A stretch of DNA of 64,000 nt from Chloroflexota bacterium. Its GTDB lineage: Bacteria > Chloroflexota > Anaerolineae > Aggregatilineales > Phototrophicaceae. The notes beneath the pieces were generated by a model. The model was given only the letters and a program-made list of their open reading frames with translations, was not told the origin of the DNA and ran no database searches. A program made the position numbers and the translations under genes. Location: NCBI GenBank assembly GCA_028873975.1, contig JAPPMO010000026.1:1-64000 (forward strand). Reading direction: 5' to 3'. Below, in pieces: positions 8,633 through 17,495 of the stretch; the first letter of the stretch is position 1; every line of letters begins with the position of its first letter.

Positions 8633-9418
8633 TCAAGCCCGCATCCAGTCTTCCTGGCCGCGGAAGGGCATGTGCGCCGCGGGATCAAAGACGGGGCGTT
8701 CCGCGTAGATATTGTCGTTGCCGGCGTCCGGTTGGCCGCGCACCAGAATGGCGCGATCGCCCTCGCGCTTGATGCGGGTTGAGGTCGGAATATAGCGCAG
8801 CGTCAAGCCGATGCGCCAGGCGTCAGAGGTATTGGGTTCCGAGCCATGAATGATCTGTGGATTATGAACCGAGACATCGCCGGGCTGCAGCTCGAGATCG
8901 ACCACGTGCGAGTCATCAATCTGCGACGGATGAATGCCGGATTCCAGGACATTTTTGCCATCTTTGACATCAATCATTTCCCGCCGAGAGAGAAGGCGAT
9001 TGTTCTGCGTGCCGGGCAAGACGCGCAGGCAACCGTTCTCGCGGGTGGATGCGGTGGCGGCCAGCCAGATGGTTGTCACCTCCATCGGCTCCAGCGGCCA
9101 ATAGCTGCCGTCTTGGTGCCAAAGGACTCTTTGGCCGTGCTTGGGTGGTTTGGCGATGTAATGCGCCGCCCACATCGCCACGTCCGAGCCGATGAACTGC
9201 TCGACGATGTCCACCAGTCGCTCGTCGCCGACCAATCTGTGCATAAAAGGATCCGTCACCAACATGTTATGGCCGAATTTCTCAGGGCGGAGGCCGGGAT
9301 TGCGTTCCGCCAGCCAGTGCAGGTGTTCGGCGGTTTCGCGGGCCAGATCGGCGTCGATCGCGTTACGGACGATGACATAACCTTTTTCGTCATATTCCTG
9401 TTGCAAGGGAGTAGTCAT
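8633..9418 (-). CDS. Phytanoyl-CoA dioxygenase (PhyH) family protein
   Basis: A 261-residue Fe(II)/2-oxoglutarate oxygenase. The metal triad is visible: His101 and Asp103 in WHQDGSYW and distal His191 in NPQIIHGSEPN, followed by the 2OG-binding arginine in WRIGLTLRYIP (about 202). ATG at 9418 is chosen over upstream in-frame codons because ACGAGG lies six to seven bases before it and because MTTPLQQEYDEKGYVIVR is the standard N terminus. Bacterial members hydroxylate diverse small molecules. It precedes the sulfatase with almost no gap, so the two are probably one operon. Confidence 0.88.
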   Translation of the reverse strand: MTTPLQQEYDEKGYVIVRNAIDADLARETAEHLHWLAERNPGLRPEKFGHNMLVTDPFMHRLVGDERLVDIVEQFIGSDVAMWAAHYIAKPPKHGQRVLWHQDGSYWPLEPMEVTTIWLAATASTRENGCLRVLPGTQNNRLLSRREMIDVKDGKNVLESGIHPSQIDDSHVVDLELQPGDVSVHNPQIIHGSEPNTSDAWRIGLTLRYIPTSTRIKREGDRAILVRGQPDAGNDNIYAERPVFDPAAHMPFRGQEDWMRA

Positions 9419-9535
9419 TTTCAGCCTCGTTTCTGGAAGGGACACGCTGGAATTGTGGGCTGAATGATGGAATGAATTGAGGGGAATGTCAAGCGTTTGA
9501 GCGCGTGTCTTGCGCGTTTTCAACCCCTCCCCCGG

Positions 9536-9561
9536 CCCCTCCCCAAAGCTTTGGAGAGGGG
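9536..9561. repeat. GC-rich palindromic repeat, copy A
   Basis: A 26-bp near-perfect palindrome: CCCCTCCCC, AAAGCTTT, GGAGAGGGG with one mismatch, preceded by a further CCCCTCCCCCGG. It lies in the gap between two minus-strand genes (stop at 9643, start at 9418). A second copy is at 54409-54436 with the same layout and orientation, so this is a dispersed REP-like repeat. It lacks a T-run on either strand and is not a standard terminator, but would form a stable RNA hairpin. Confidence 0.65.
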
Positions 9562-9642
9562 TGACTCGTGCATGTGATAGGCAGTTCTCCGGCGCCTGAT
9601 GAGTACAGAGACGCTTGGCACTACGGCGGTGGACAGAGCCCG

Positions 9643-9966
9643 CTAGTCGATGTCGACTTCTGCTTTGGATTTGCGCGGGGGACGCGCCGCTTTAAGCTCG
9701 AAGGTGATGCCGCCGAAGTAGTGGGCGCAGATGTTATAGATGATGACAACAATGGCGGTCGAGACGGCGCCGGCGGCCGCCCCCCAAAGCGCCGTCGACG
9801 CCAGGACTTGCCCGATCAGTTCCGGCGGGATGATGACATCCAGGAATTTGAAGATGGCGTTGAGCAGCAGCAGAATCGCGATGGGCAGGACGGCGGCGGC
9901 GGCCGAGACGAGGGCGGCGATCCTGACGGCGGAGACGAATCCGATGCGTTTGAGTGTGTAGGTCAT
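9643..9966 (-). CDS. DUF3566-like small membrane protein
   Basis: A 107-residue protein with two strongly hydrophobic segments (about 12-38 and 55-80) and a basic tail ending RPPRKSKAEVDID. The N-terminal TLKRIGFVSAVRIAALVS recalls DUF3566 proteins. ATG at 9966 has GGAG nine bases upstream and gives the natural MTYTLKRIG start. Function unknown. The small protein at 10046-10186 just upstream on the same strand has a similar layout (TLK..., hydrophobic core, then IIPPEL versus EIPSEV), so the two may be paralogues. Confidence 0.6.
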   Translation of the reverse strand: MTYTLKRIGFVSAVRIAALVSAAAAVLPIAILLLLNAIFKFLDVIIPPELIGQVLASTALWGAAAGAVSTAIVVIIYNICAHYFGGITFELKAARPPRKSKAEVDID

Positions 9967-10045
9967 ACCAACCGTCTCCAATCTGCCCAACGACCTCCGA
10001 TATCAACATACAAGTCGAAGCAAAACATTCGCCCGACAAAATAAG

Positions 10046-10186
10046 CTACGCCCAAACGAGGCCGGACACCTCAGACGGAATCTCGATGTTCAACTGGTTT
10101 AACGCTATGCAGATCAATGCGTAGAGTCCGGTCGCAAAGGCGACCGGCAATGCTACTGCGAATTGCTTTAGTGTGTTTTTCACCAT
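10046..10186 (-). CDS. Very small membrane protein, possible paralogue of its neighbour
   Basis: A 46-residue protein with one long hydrophobic stretch (about residues 10-28) and the end NIEIPSEVSGLVWA. The ATG at 10186 has AAGGGAG about nine bases upstream. It aligns loosely with the N-terminal half of the neighbouring protein at 9643-9966. It may be a truncated copy or a genuine small protein; no family is recognised. Confidence 0.45.
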   Translation of the reverse strand: MVKNTLKQFAVALPVAFATGLYALICIALNQLNIEIPSEVSGLVWA

Positions 10187-10537
10187 AACCAATGCTCCCT
10201 TCCCCGCTGAATTACGTGCCCGACCGATTGTTTGAAACGCAGCATAAAGCTGCAAACTAAGAATTTCGGTAACGCCTTCACCTGTTGCTCTCGCACGGAG
10301 ACTCTTGTATTTATAGACGCGCTAACAAAATCATGTCTTACTGTCTTTTCTAGGCAATCGGCGCTACAGCGTCGCGCCTTCCTTGCTTCCATGTATTCAA
10401 GGCATGGTAGGAGCACAATCACGTTATGTCTTACTTGTCTCACTCATTGGACTCAGCAACTCAGGATTACTCGTCTAAAAGGCGGTCTGTGAGAGATAAC
10501 GTACGCGGGCAACTGGTGATTCGCCTCTGCGATCTGC
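10187..10537. other. Intergenic region without a clear gene
   Basis: About 350 bp between the small membrane protein start and the metH stop. It is less GC-rich than its surroundings. Short reading frames on both strands lack ribosome sites and coding-like composition. A small hairpin (GCAGC, loop ATAAA, GCTGC, about 10240-10255) is the only structure seen; no clear promoter or terminator was found. Confidence 0.5.
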
Positions 10538-13500
10538 CTAACCCAAAATCTGACCCGCCCGATCCAGATTCCCGACGCTGTAATACTTGGCGTCGGGATG
10601 GTGCGTGAAAAGGGCAGCGGTGCTCTGCTCCGGCACCCACTGCCAGGATGTGGTCAGCGACAAGCCCAGCTCGCTTTCCAGTTGCGGCAGCAGTTTCAGC
10701 ACAATGCCGTGATCCGCAAGCTCGGGGCAAGCGGGATAACCCCAGCTGTAGCGCTTGCCCTGCCCTGCCGCGATGCCCAGTTGGCTCTGGACGATCTTGG
10801 TCAGGTAGTTGGCTGTGGCTTCGGCCGCCTGCACCGCCAGGCCATGAAAGAAGTAGGCTTCGCTGTATTCGTCCGCCGCTTGCAGGCGCTCGAATTCTCG
10901 GGTGGCGACTTCGCCCACAGTCACCGTCTGCAAGACCATGACATCGGTTCTGCCGCTGTCTATCGCCGCGAAGTAGTCGCTGATGCAGAGGCATTCGCCG
11001 TCGGGCTGGCGCGGGAAGCTGAAGCGCGCGGCTTCGATCTTTTCGCCGTTTTTGGCGAAGGCATCGGCCTCAAAGACGATCAAGTCGTCGCCATCGCTGT
11101 TGACGGGCAGATAGGCATAGACCGCTTGCGGCTTGAGCGTGCCGCGTTTCTGCGCCTCCTTGGACATGCGCGTCAGGCGCGCTTCGAAATCCGCCTCGAG
11201 CCGCTGCCATTCAGCGCCTCGGGCGTTCTTGGCGCCCCAGGACAAGCGGAAGAGTTCCGGCTTGTGCAGGTGCTGGGTGACGATTTGCAGCGGCATATCG
11301 CGGATGACGCGGCTGCCCCAAAATGGCGGCGTCGGGATAGCTGGCGCGTCCTTGACCGTCTTGCGCGAGAAGCCGCGTCCAGCTCGTCTGCGGCGGGGAG
11401 CGCGCTTGACCTCGGTGTAAGCTTCACTGAAGACCTCGTCCAGAAACTGGTCATGGCGCTCCCGGTCGAGCAGTTGATCGACCACTGCCAAGCCTTCAAA
11501 GGCGTCCTTGCAATAGAAGACGCCGGCGTCGTAAGGCTCCCGCGAGTCATCGAGGAAGAGGATGCGGCGGCCGAAGCGGCGGTTGATGGCGGCGCCGCCG
11601 ACGAGGACGGGAATCCGCAAGCCGCGGCGCGCCAATTCGTTGACGATGAGCGGCATCTGCTTAGAGGTGCTGACCAGCAGCGCCGAAAGCCCAATGGCGT
11701 CAGCTTGATATTCCAGCGCTTTGTCAATGATGGTATTGGCGGGCACTTGCTTGCCCAGGTCGTGAACGGTATAGCCGTTGTTGCTCAGGATGGTCTTGAC
11801 CAGGTTCTTGCCGATATCGTGCACGTCGCCGTAGACCGTGGCAAGCACCACGACGCCTTTGCTGATGCCCTCGACTTTGTCCATGAAGCGCTCTAGGTAG
11901 GCCACGGACTTTTTCATGACCTCGGCCGATTGCAAGACAAAGGGCAGGATCAGCTCGCCGGCGCCGAATTTGTCGCCGACTTCTTTCATGGCTGGCAACA
12001 GCACATTGTTCAAAGCGTCGACCGCGTCCCTGCGCGTTAGGATGTCGTCGATCAGCGCTTCGACGCCATCTTTTTTGCGATGCACGATCTGCCAATGCAA
12101 TGCTTCTTCACTGCTCATGTCCGCGGTGGGATCGACGACTTCGCCGCCCGCGAGCTGCACCTCGTTTTCCTCGAAATACTGGATGAAGCGCGGCAAGGCG
12201 TCGGCGTCGCTGTTGAAGATCAAGTCTTCGGCGATCGCTCGCTGTTCGGGCGGGATCTCGAAGTAAGGCGTGATATGGGCTGGATTGACGATGGCCATAT
12301 CCAAACCGGCTTTCACCGCGTGATAGAGAAAGACGCTATTGAGCACGCCGCGCGCCGCCGCGCCGACGCCAAAGCTGACATTGCTGATGCCGAGCGCTGT
12401 CATCACACCTGGGATCTTTTCTTTAATCAAGCGGATGCCTTCAATCGTTTCCACGGCGTCGTCCCGCAATTCTTCCTGCCCGGTCGTCAGCGGGAAAGTC
12501 AAATCATCAAAGATCAGGTCTTCGGGTGACAGGCCATATTCGTCCAGCGCAATATCAGTGATGCGCCGGGCGATTGCCAGTTTCTTGTCGCGGCTATGTG
12601 CCATACCTTGTTCGTCAATTGTCATGGAGAGCACAGCGGCGCCGTGTTTCACCGCGATCGGCATGATCTGGTCGATGCGTTCGCGGCCGTTTTCCAGATT
12701 GTTGCCGTTGATGATGCCGCGGCCGGGATAAAGCGCCAGCGCGGCTTCGGCAACATCAGCCTCGGTGGTATCAATGATCAATGGTACTTCGACTGCCATC
12801 GAAAGCTTTTTCACCAGTTGCTGCATCTGCTCTTTTTCGTCGTCGCGTTCGGTCAGCGCCACAGCCACATCGAGCATGTGAGCGCCACGATTGACCTGTC
12901 CGACGGCGATTTCCACGATGCTGTCGTAGTCCTCTTCCAGCAGCAGGCTTTTGACTACCCGGCTGCCCTGGCTGTTCACCCGTTCGCCGATGAGCGTCGG
13001 TCCCGGGTCCTGTACCATGCGCGTGGCGGTCATGCCGCTGGAAGCCTGCGCTTCGCGGATGACCTGGCGTTTCCTCGGCGCGCGCCGCTTGGCGGGCGGG
13101 CGCAGCGTGTCCTGATAGGACCTGCCATGCACTTTTTCGTAGAGCTTCTGCAAGTGCTCGGGACCCGTGCCACAGCAACCGCCCACGACGTTGACGCCCC
13201 AGCGCGCGAATTCGCCGACCATATCGCTGAAGGGTTCCGGTCCCATGGGGTAAACCGCTTCGCCATCGACGTTGATGGGCAAACCGGCGTTGGGCAAGAC
13301 GCTGATAGGGAAAGGAGAGCGTTCGACCAGGTATTGAATGGGCTGACGCATGTATTCGGGACCGGTGGAGCAATTCATGCCCAGCACATCAATGGGCAGC
13401 GCTTCCAACGTGGTCAATGCGCCGGCGATATCCGTGCCGAAGAGCATGCGCCCGCTGACGTCGAGCGTGATCTGCGCTTGCAAGGGAATGCGCCGTCCGC

Positions 13501-14086
13501 TGTCAGCAAAGTAGCGGTTGACGCCGACTATCGCCGCCTTGACCTCGAGTATGTCCTGGCCCGTTTCCAGCAGCAGCAAATCGGCGCCGCCTTCGACCAG
13601 TCCCCGCGCTTGCTCATAGAACAGGTTCGCAAGCTCGTCGAAGCTGATGTCGCTGAGATCGGGATCGTCGCCGGAGGGCAATTTGCCGCTGGGTCCCATG
13701 CTGCCGGCCACGAAACGCGGCCGGCCCGTTTCCGCTTCGATAGCGTCGCAGGCGGCGCGGGCGATTTGCGCCGCGGCGCGGTTGATCTCAATGACGCGAT
13801 CGCCCAGCCCGTGCTCGGCCAAGGTCAGGCGATTGCCCCGGAAGGTATTGGTCTCGACAACTTCGCTGCCGACGCGCAGAAATGATTCATGAATCTCGCG
13901 AATGATATCGGGACGAGTGATGACGAGGTAATCAAGGCAGTCTTGATACCCTTCGCCGCCGAAGTCTTCGGGCCCGAGGTCGTAGGACTGGATGCTGGTG
14001 CCCATGGCGCCGTCGAAGATGACGATATGGTCCTCGATGGCGTCGAGGTAACGTCGGTTGCTGAAGCGTTGCGATGAAATTCTCAT
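10538..14086 (-). CDS. metH: Cobalamin-dependent methionine synthase
   Basis: An about 1182-residue MetH with all modules in order: homocysteine domain (about 15-325; zinc cysteines in GMNCSTGP and VVGGCCGTGP, about C239, C304, C305), pterin-binding barrel (about 360-625), B12-binding module (about 650-880; GDVHDIGKN with the cobalt-ligating His near 756), and the reactivation domain with RYSWGYPACP near 1112, the AdoMet-binding motif. It methylates homocysteine using 5-methyltetrahydrofolate. The start is uncertain: ATG 14086, ATG 14095 or GTG 14122, none with a clear ribosome site. No cobalamin or SAM riboswitch is seen upstream. It stands alone, without metF or a B12 transporter next to it. 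Confidence 0.95.
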   Translation of the reverse strand: MRISSQRFSNRRYLDAIEDHIVIFDGAMGTSIQSYDLGPEDFGGEGYQDCLDYLVITRPDIIREIHESFLRVGSEVVETNTFRGNRLTLAEHGLGDRVIEINRAAAQIARAACDAIEAETGRPRFVAGSMGPSGKLPSGDDPDLSDISFDELANLFYEQARGLVEGGADLLLLETGQDILEVKAAIVGVNRYFADSGRRIPLQAQITLDVSGRMLFGTDIAGALTTLEALPIDVLGMNCSTGPEYMRQPIQYLVERSPFPISVLPNAGLPINVDGEAVYPMGPEPFSDMVGEFARWGVNVVGGCCGTGPEHLQKLYEKVHGRSYQDTLRPPAKRRAPRKRQVIREAQASSGMTATRMVQDPGPTLIGERVNSQGSRVVKSLLLEEDYDSIVEIAVGQVNRGAHMLDVAVALTERDDEKEQMQQLVKKLSMAVEVPLIIDTTEADVAEAALALYPGRGIINGNNLENGRERIDQIMPIAVKHGAAVLSMTIDEQGMAHSRDKKLAIARRITDIALDEYGLSPEDLIFDDLTFPLTTGQEELRDDAVETIEGIRLIKEKIPGVMTALGISNVSFGVGAAARGVLNSVFLYHAVKAGLDMAIVNPAHITPYFEIPPEQRAIAEDLIFNSDADALPRFIQYFEENEVQLAGGEVVDPTADMSSEEALHWQIVHRKKDGVEALIDDILTRRDAVDALNNVLLPAMKEVGDKFGAGELILPFVLQSAEVMKKSVAYLERFMDKVEGISKGVVVLATVYGDVHDIGKNLVKTILSNNGYTVHDLGKQVPANTIIDKALEYQADAIGLSALLVSTSKQMPLIVNELARRGLRIPVLVGGAAINRRFGRRILFLDDSREPYDAGVFYCKDAFEGLAVVDQLLDRERHDQFLDEVFSEAYTEVKRAPRRRRAGRGFSRKTVKDAPAIPTPPFWGSRVIRDMPLQIVTQHLHKPELFRLSWGAKNARGAEWQRLEADFEARLTRMSKEAQKRGTLKPQAVYAYLPVNSDGDDLIVFEADAFAKNGEKIEAARFSFPRQPDGECLCISDYFAAIDSGRTDVMVLQTVTVGEVATREFERLQAADEYSEAYFFHGLAVQAAEATANYLTKIVQSQLGIAAGQGKRYSWGYPACPELADHGIVLKLLPQLESELGLSLTTSWQWVPEQSTAALFTHHPDAKYYSVGNLDRAGQILG

Positions 14087-14185
14087 AGAGAACATGATAG
14101 CAGATAGGCTGGGAGTTTCCACCGTAGCGGAGAGATGCGCAGCGTGGCTCTTGGAGTTGCCCGCAGCGTGGCTTTGAGATAGGGA

Positions 14186-14365
14186 TCAAGGAACAATGCC
14201 AACCAGCACAAGCGGAACGGCAGGAACGCCCCGTCCTTGCCTCAGCACATTGACTAAATCACGTTCATAATAGGGAACGCCGGAGGACATTTCGCGTTCC
14301 AACGTTTTCATGGGCAGAATTTCGATGCCGACATCAATGCCCGCCGTTCGGCAGCGTCGGGTCAT
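14186..14365 (-). pseudogene. C-terminal remnant resembling a BglII/BstYI-type restriction endonuclease
   Basis: A 59-codon frame overlapping the last 32 bp of the DNA methyltransferase gene in another frame. Its product contains GIDVGIEILPMKTLEREMSS, then GVPYYERDLVNVLRQGRG and VPAVPLVLVGI. This matches my memory of the C-terminal part of BglII/BstYI-like restriction endonucleases (a beta-strand with GV.I.P, then REMSS and PLVLVGI). Complete members are about 200 residues, so most of the enzyme, including the nuclease core, is missing. The position directly after a SPPY-type methyltransferase fits the cognate pair. The likeliest reading is a type II restriction unit whose endonuclease was deleted. 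Confidence 0.5.
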
Positions 14366-15320
14366 AGATGGGCTTGCCCACGGGTCTGGTCTTTAGCGCC
14401 CCCGCGTAGAAGGCATCCAAGCGCTCGCGAGCAATGGCTATGTACTCTTCCACGACGTCACAGCCGTAGCCATTGCGCCCATGCTTTATCGCAGCGATTA
14501 TGGAGGAACCAACGCCTACATAGGGATCGAGCACATAGTCGCCGGCGTCCGTCATGGAAAGTACCAGGCGCTCGACCAATTCGACGGGAAATTGACAGGG
14601 GTGAACTGTTTTTTCCGGGTGGTTGCTTTTGACGTTTGGGAATGCCCAAACGTCGCTGGGATTCTTGCCTTTGGGATTGCCGGACAACTCGCCTTTGCGG
14701 GGTCCTTTGAAGTGTCGTTTGCCGGGATATTTGGAGGGTACGCGGATCGGATCCAAATGCCAGGTATAGTCATTTCTTTTGGTCCACCAATTGATGGTTT
14801 CATAACGGCCCGAAAGGCGGTTGCGGCAATGCAGCCCATGGCCAAAGTGCCAGATAATGCGATTGCGGAGTTGCAAACCAAATTCGCGAAAGATCGGGAA
14901 CAGCAGGCAATCCAATGGCAAAATTTCCCCGTTGTCAGTATAGTTGCCGACTTGCCAACAGATTGAACCTTGCGGATGCAGTACGCGGATACACTCGCGT
15001 ATCAGCTCTTTTTGCTTGGCAAGATACTGATCAAGGGTGGACCGCGCTTCGTAGCTCTTGCCAATATTGTATGGCGGCGAGGTCACTATAAGTTTGAATT
15101 TCTCGTCCGGCTGCCCGCTCAAGAATTCAATGTTGTCTTGGCACTCCAAGACGACGTCCTTCGCGCGTCGTTCTTCTTCTTCAGAAAATGATATTTGCAG
15201 ATTCTTGGGTTCGTCCTGAGCAATCGCCTCGGTGTTGAGTCCAAGCGATCGCTGAACAATCGCCTGTTTAGCCGCGATTTCCAAGACGCTCATACCGTCG
15301 TCTTTGTATTGCTGGCTCAT
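14334..15320 (-). CDS. Beta-class DNA methyltransferase (N4-cytosine or N6-adenine)
   Basis: A 328-residue DNA methyltransferase. Catalytic motif IV is TSPPYNIGKSYE (about 81-92) and the AdoMet motif I DPYVGVGSSIIAAIKHG (about 258-274) comes after it, so the order is that of the beta class; SPPY is typical of N4-cytosine enzymes. The ATG at 15320 has AAGGA five bases upstream. About 75 N-terminal residues precede the catalytic core and may belong to a helical extension. The endonuclease-like remnant overlapping its 3' end suggests it was half of a type II restriction unit and is now an orphan. Composition is less GC-rich than the neighbours, in keeping with transfer. Confidence 0.88.
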   Translation of the reverse strand: MSQQYKDDGMSVLEIAAKQAIVQRSLGLNTEAIAQDEPKNLQISFSEEEERRAKDVVLECQDNIEFLSGQPDEKFKLIVTSPPYNIGKSYEARSTLDQYLAKQKELIRECIRVLHPQGSICWQVGNYTDNGEILPLDCLLFPIFREFGLQLRNRIIWHFGHGLHCRNRLSGRYETINWWTKRNDYTWHLDPIRVPSKYPGKRHFKGPRKGELSGNPKGKNPSDVWAFPNVKSNHPEKTVHPCQFPVELVERLVLSMTDAGDYVLDPYVGVGSSIIAAIKHGRNGYGCDVVEEYIAIARERLDAFYAGALKTRPVGKPIYDPTLPNGGH

Positions 15321-15469
15321 CGTATTCCTTGCAACTTTAAGATGCCTATACTATACCTTTAGGCTGCCGCGCGCGCAAACCTCCAGCCGAGTGGGCAAAA
15401 TGGTTTTGACGGAGTAAGCGGACGCGCGAAAATCGCCCCGCAAGCGCCGTTTCTTGAAGTCAAAATCAA

Positions 15470-15498
15470 TTGCCGCAATGTTTAGCAGCAGCTATAAT
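15470..15498 (+). promoter_or_regulatory. Strong sigma-70-type promoter for the MFS gene
   Basis: TTGCCG (15470-15475), exactly 17 bp, then a perfect TATAAT (15493-15498). Transcription would start near 15505. This rules out the upstream in-frame TTG (15454) and ATG (15478) as starts for the transporter and supports ATG 15535. Confidence 0.75.
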
Positions 15499-15534
15499 CA
15501 CACGCTTATTCACGGACACCGAAATGAAATTCAT

Positions 15535-16737
15535 ATGATCGGTCAAGCGCCAGCGTTAAGCGACGAATCCAAAGACGGGCAAGGCTTCCAATACGGCCGC
15601 ATCATGCTGATATGCGGCGGCCATTTTGTGCATGATGTTTATTCAGCCTTCATCGCGCCGCTGCTGCCATTGCTGATCGAGAAACTGGGCTTGACGCTGG
15701 TGATGGCGGGGTCGCTGCCCGTATTCATGCAGACGCCTTCGTTATTAGGTCCCATCATCGGCTATCTGGCCGATCGCTTCACGGTGCGTTACCTGGTGAT
15801 CTTCGCCCCGGCGATCACGGCGACGCTGGCGACCTTGATCGGCTTTATGCCTACCTACAGCGCTGCGGCGCTGCTCTTGTTCTGTGTAGGCGTGAACATC
15901 ATGGCTTTTCACGCGCCGGCGCCGGCGATGATCGCGCATGTTGCGGGGAACAAGGTCGGGCGCGGCATGAGTTTTTTCATGGCTTCCGGCGAATTGGCGC
16001 GTTCGGTCGGTCCCCTGCTGGTCGCCTACGGCGTCACGCAATGGGGCATGGAAGGCTTGTGGCGCTTGATGTTCTTCGGTTGGCTGGCGAGCGCCGTGCT
16101 GTATTGGCGGCTGCGCGATGTCTCGGCCAAGCGCGCGCCGCGCAAAGACAAGACCAAGCCGATGCTGAGGCGCTTCGCGCGCGTTTTTGCGCCGCTATTG
16201 GGCGTCATGCTCTTGCGCAATATGGCGGCCAGCAGCCTTGGGATTTTCATGGTCGTCTATTTGGTAGACATACGCGGGTTCGAGTTGCCCCTGGCGACGG
16301 GGGCGCTGGCGCTTTATGAGTTTTCCGGCGTCGGCGGAGCGCTGGTGGGCGGGACGCTAAGCGATCGCTTCGGACGGCGGATAATGGTGGCGGGCGCGAC
16401 GATCGGCGCAGCCTTGCTGATGCTGGTATTTGTGCATGTAGAAGGCGCGTTGATGATCCCGATTCTCATCGGTTTGGGGCTGACGGCGCTGGCCGTCTCA
16501 CCGGTCTTCCTGGCGCTGGTGCAGGACCAACTGCCGGAGAACCGCGCCACCGCCAACGGTATCTTCATGCTCTATGCCTTTGGCATTCGGGCGGTTAACG
16601 TGATGATAGTTGGGGCATTGGGGGACGCCCTGGGCTTGCAATCGGCTTTTATCGCCGCGGCGCTTGCCTCGCTGTTTTCCCTGCCGCTTATTTTTGCGCT
16701 GCCAGCCAGCCCAGTGGTTCGGCATGAAGATCTTTAA
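15535..16737 (+). CDS. MFS transporter, fosmidomycin-resistance (Fsr)-like
   Basis: A 400-residue 12-span transporter. The first helix GGHFVHDVYSAFIAPLLPLLIEKLGL is typical of the Fsr-like branch of the major facilitator family. The MFS loop 2-3 motif appears as YLADRFTVRY, and the second half repeats it as GTLSDRFGRRIMV. Substrate is unknown; Fsr-like exporters move small drugs or metabolites. The start is set by the promoter just upstream. The stop overlaps by four bases the stop of the convergent gene 16734-17135. Confidence 0.85.
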   Translation: MIGQAPALSDESKDGQGFQYGRIMLICGGHFVHDVYSAFIAPLLPLLIEKLGLTLVMAGSLPVFMQTPSLLGPIIGYLADRFTVRYLVIFAPAITATLATLIGFMPTYSAAALLLFCVGVNIMAFHAPAPAMIAHVAGNKVGRGMSFFMASGELARSVGPLLVAYGVTQWGMEGLWRLMFFGWLASAVLYWRLRDVSAKRAPRKDKTKPMLRRFARVFAPLLGVMLLRNMAASSLGIFMVVYLVDIRGFELPLATGALALYEFSGVGGALVGGTLSDRFGRRIMVAGATIGAALLMLVFVHVEGALMIPILIGLGLTALAVSPVFLALVQDQLPENRATANGIFMLYAFGIRAVNVMIVGALGDALGLQSAFIAAALASLFSLPLIFALPASPVVRHEDL

Positions 16738-17135
16738 CCGGGCGCATCCACTGCCCAAGCGCTTAGCGCCTGCTCGAGTTCAGCCTCATTAGCGACAAAT
16801 CTCACCGCGCCGTCGCGAGTGGAAAGCGTGTTGGCGTCGTCCAGCGGCAGTGAATCAATCCCCTCTTTTGGCATGCCAATGACGACAGCGCGCCCGGTCA
16901 AGCAGGCTTGCAGTTTCTTGCCGAAGCTGCGGGCGTGTGCGGCGAGCCCGGCTGGCAAGGTCCGACGGGCGCTGCAGCGCAAGTCTATGAGACAATCAAC
17001 CGGGTGGGCGACCCCGGAAAGCGTGAAAGCCGACGCGCACGCGGCATGATGATAGTCCTTCCAGTTCCAGTCGCCTTCCGCGATGTAACAGATGACACGT
17101 TTGGATGCGTCTTTCCATTGGTATCGAAATGGCAT
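16734..17135 (-). CDS. Conserved-type hypothetical protein, SpoIIAA/STAS-like
   Basis: A 133-residue soluble protein. The N-terminal pattern MPFRYQWKDASKRVICYIAEG, then DWNWKDYHHA and CLIDLR, resembles STAS/SpoIIAA-like folds in which an alternating strand/helix unit begins with a short f..y...d..kri pattern and later gives VVIGMPKEG. No phospho-acceptor serine can be assigned. AGGGA lies about eight bases before the ATG. It is convergent with the MFS gene, overlapping by four bases. Function unknown. Confidence 0.55.
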   Translation of the reverse strand: MPFRYQWKDASKRVICYIAEGDWNWKDYHHAACASAFTLSGVAHPVDCLIDLRCSARRTLPAGLAAHARSFGKKLQACLTGRAVVIGMPKEGIDSLPLDDANTLSTRDGAVRFVANEAELEQALSAWAVDAPG

Positions 17136-17250
17136 TGTGGTTTCCCTGCTGTCCGCAAATCAGACGATAGCCCGTGTATAGTATAGTTGAGCTCATGGCG
17201 CGAGGTCGCGCCTGTTTTCCGGCAGCCGGAAGACGGCAGGACATGCCGGC

Positions 17251-17495
17251 AGAGCAATCGCATCAAAATGATAGCGGCTGAAATGGTGGGAATCTAAACT
17301 GAATATTAACCACAGAGAGCACAGAGAAAAACATAAAATATCTTATTTCAACTGTGTTTTCAAGTGAAAAAGCACGTTTCGCTTATCACTCTTTCTTATG
17401 CTTAGGCTCGGATTTTGAAGAAATGTCGTCTGAACACCAACAGACTCTGTGCGCTCTGCGCTCTCTGTGTTGAAAAAATTTGATGCAATTGCCCT
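17251..17495 (-). mobile_element. MITE-like element, copy 1 (245 bp) with 12-bp target duplication
   Basis: A 245-bp element with imperfect 17-bp terminal inverted repeats (AGAGCAATCGCATCAAA at the left; the right end reads AGGGCAATTGCATCAAA on the other strand). It is flanked by a perfect 12-bp direct repeat, GGACATGCCGGC at 17239-17250 and 17496-17507, the mark of a transposition event. Inside the ends are ACCACAGAGAGCACAGAG and its near-complement, so the RNA can fold as a long hairpin. It has no coding capacity. Copies 2 (19635-19889) and 3 (51985-52229) lie in the opposite orientation. Confidence 0.9.

Noticed and set aside
10232..10492. 86-codon frame in the gap before metH
   Set aside because: No ribosome site, Cys/Ser/Thr-rich random-like product, no family.
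14087..14333. Possible cobalamin or SAM riboswitch before metH
   Set aside because: The stretch lacks the B12-box and SAM-box patterns and is mostly occupied by the endonuclease-like remnant.
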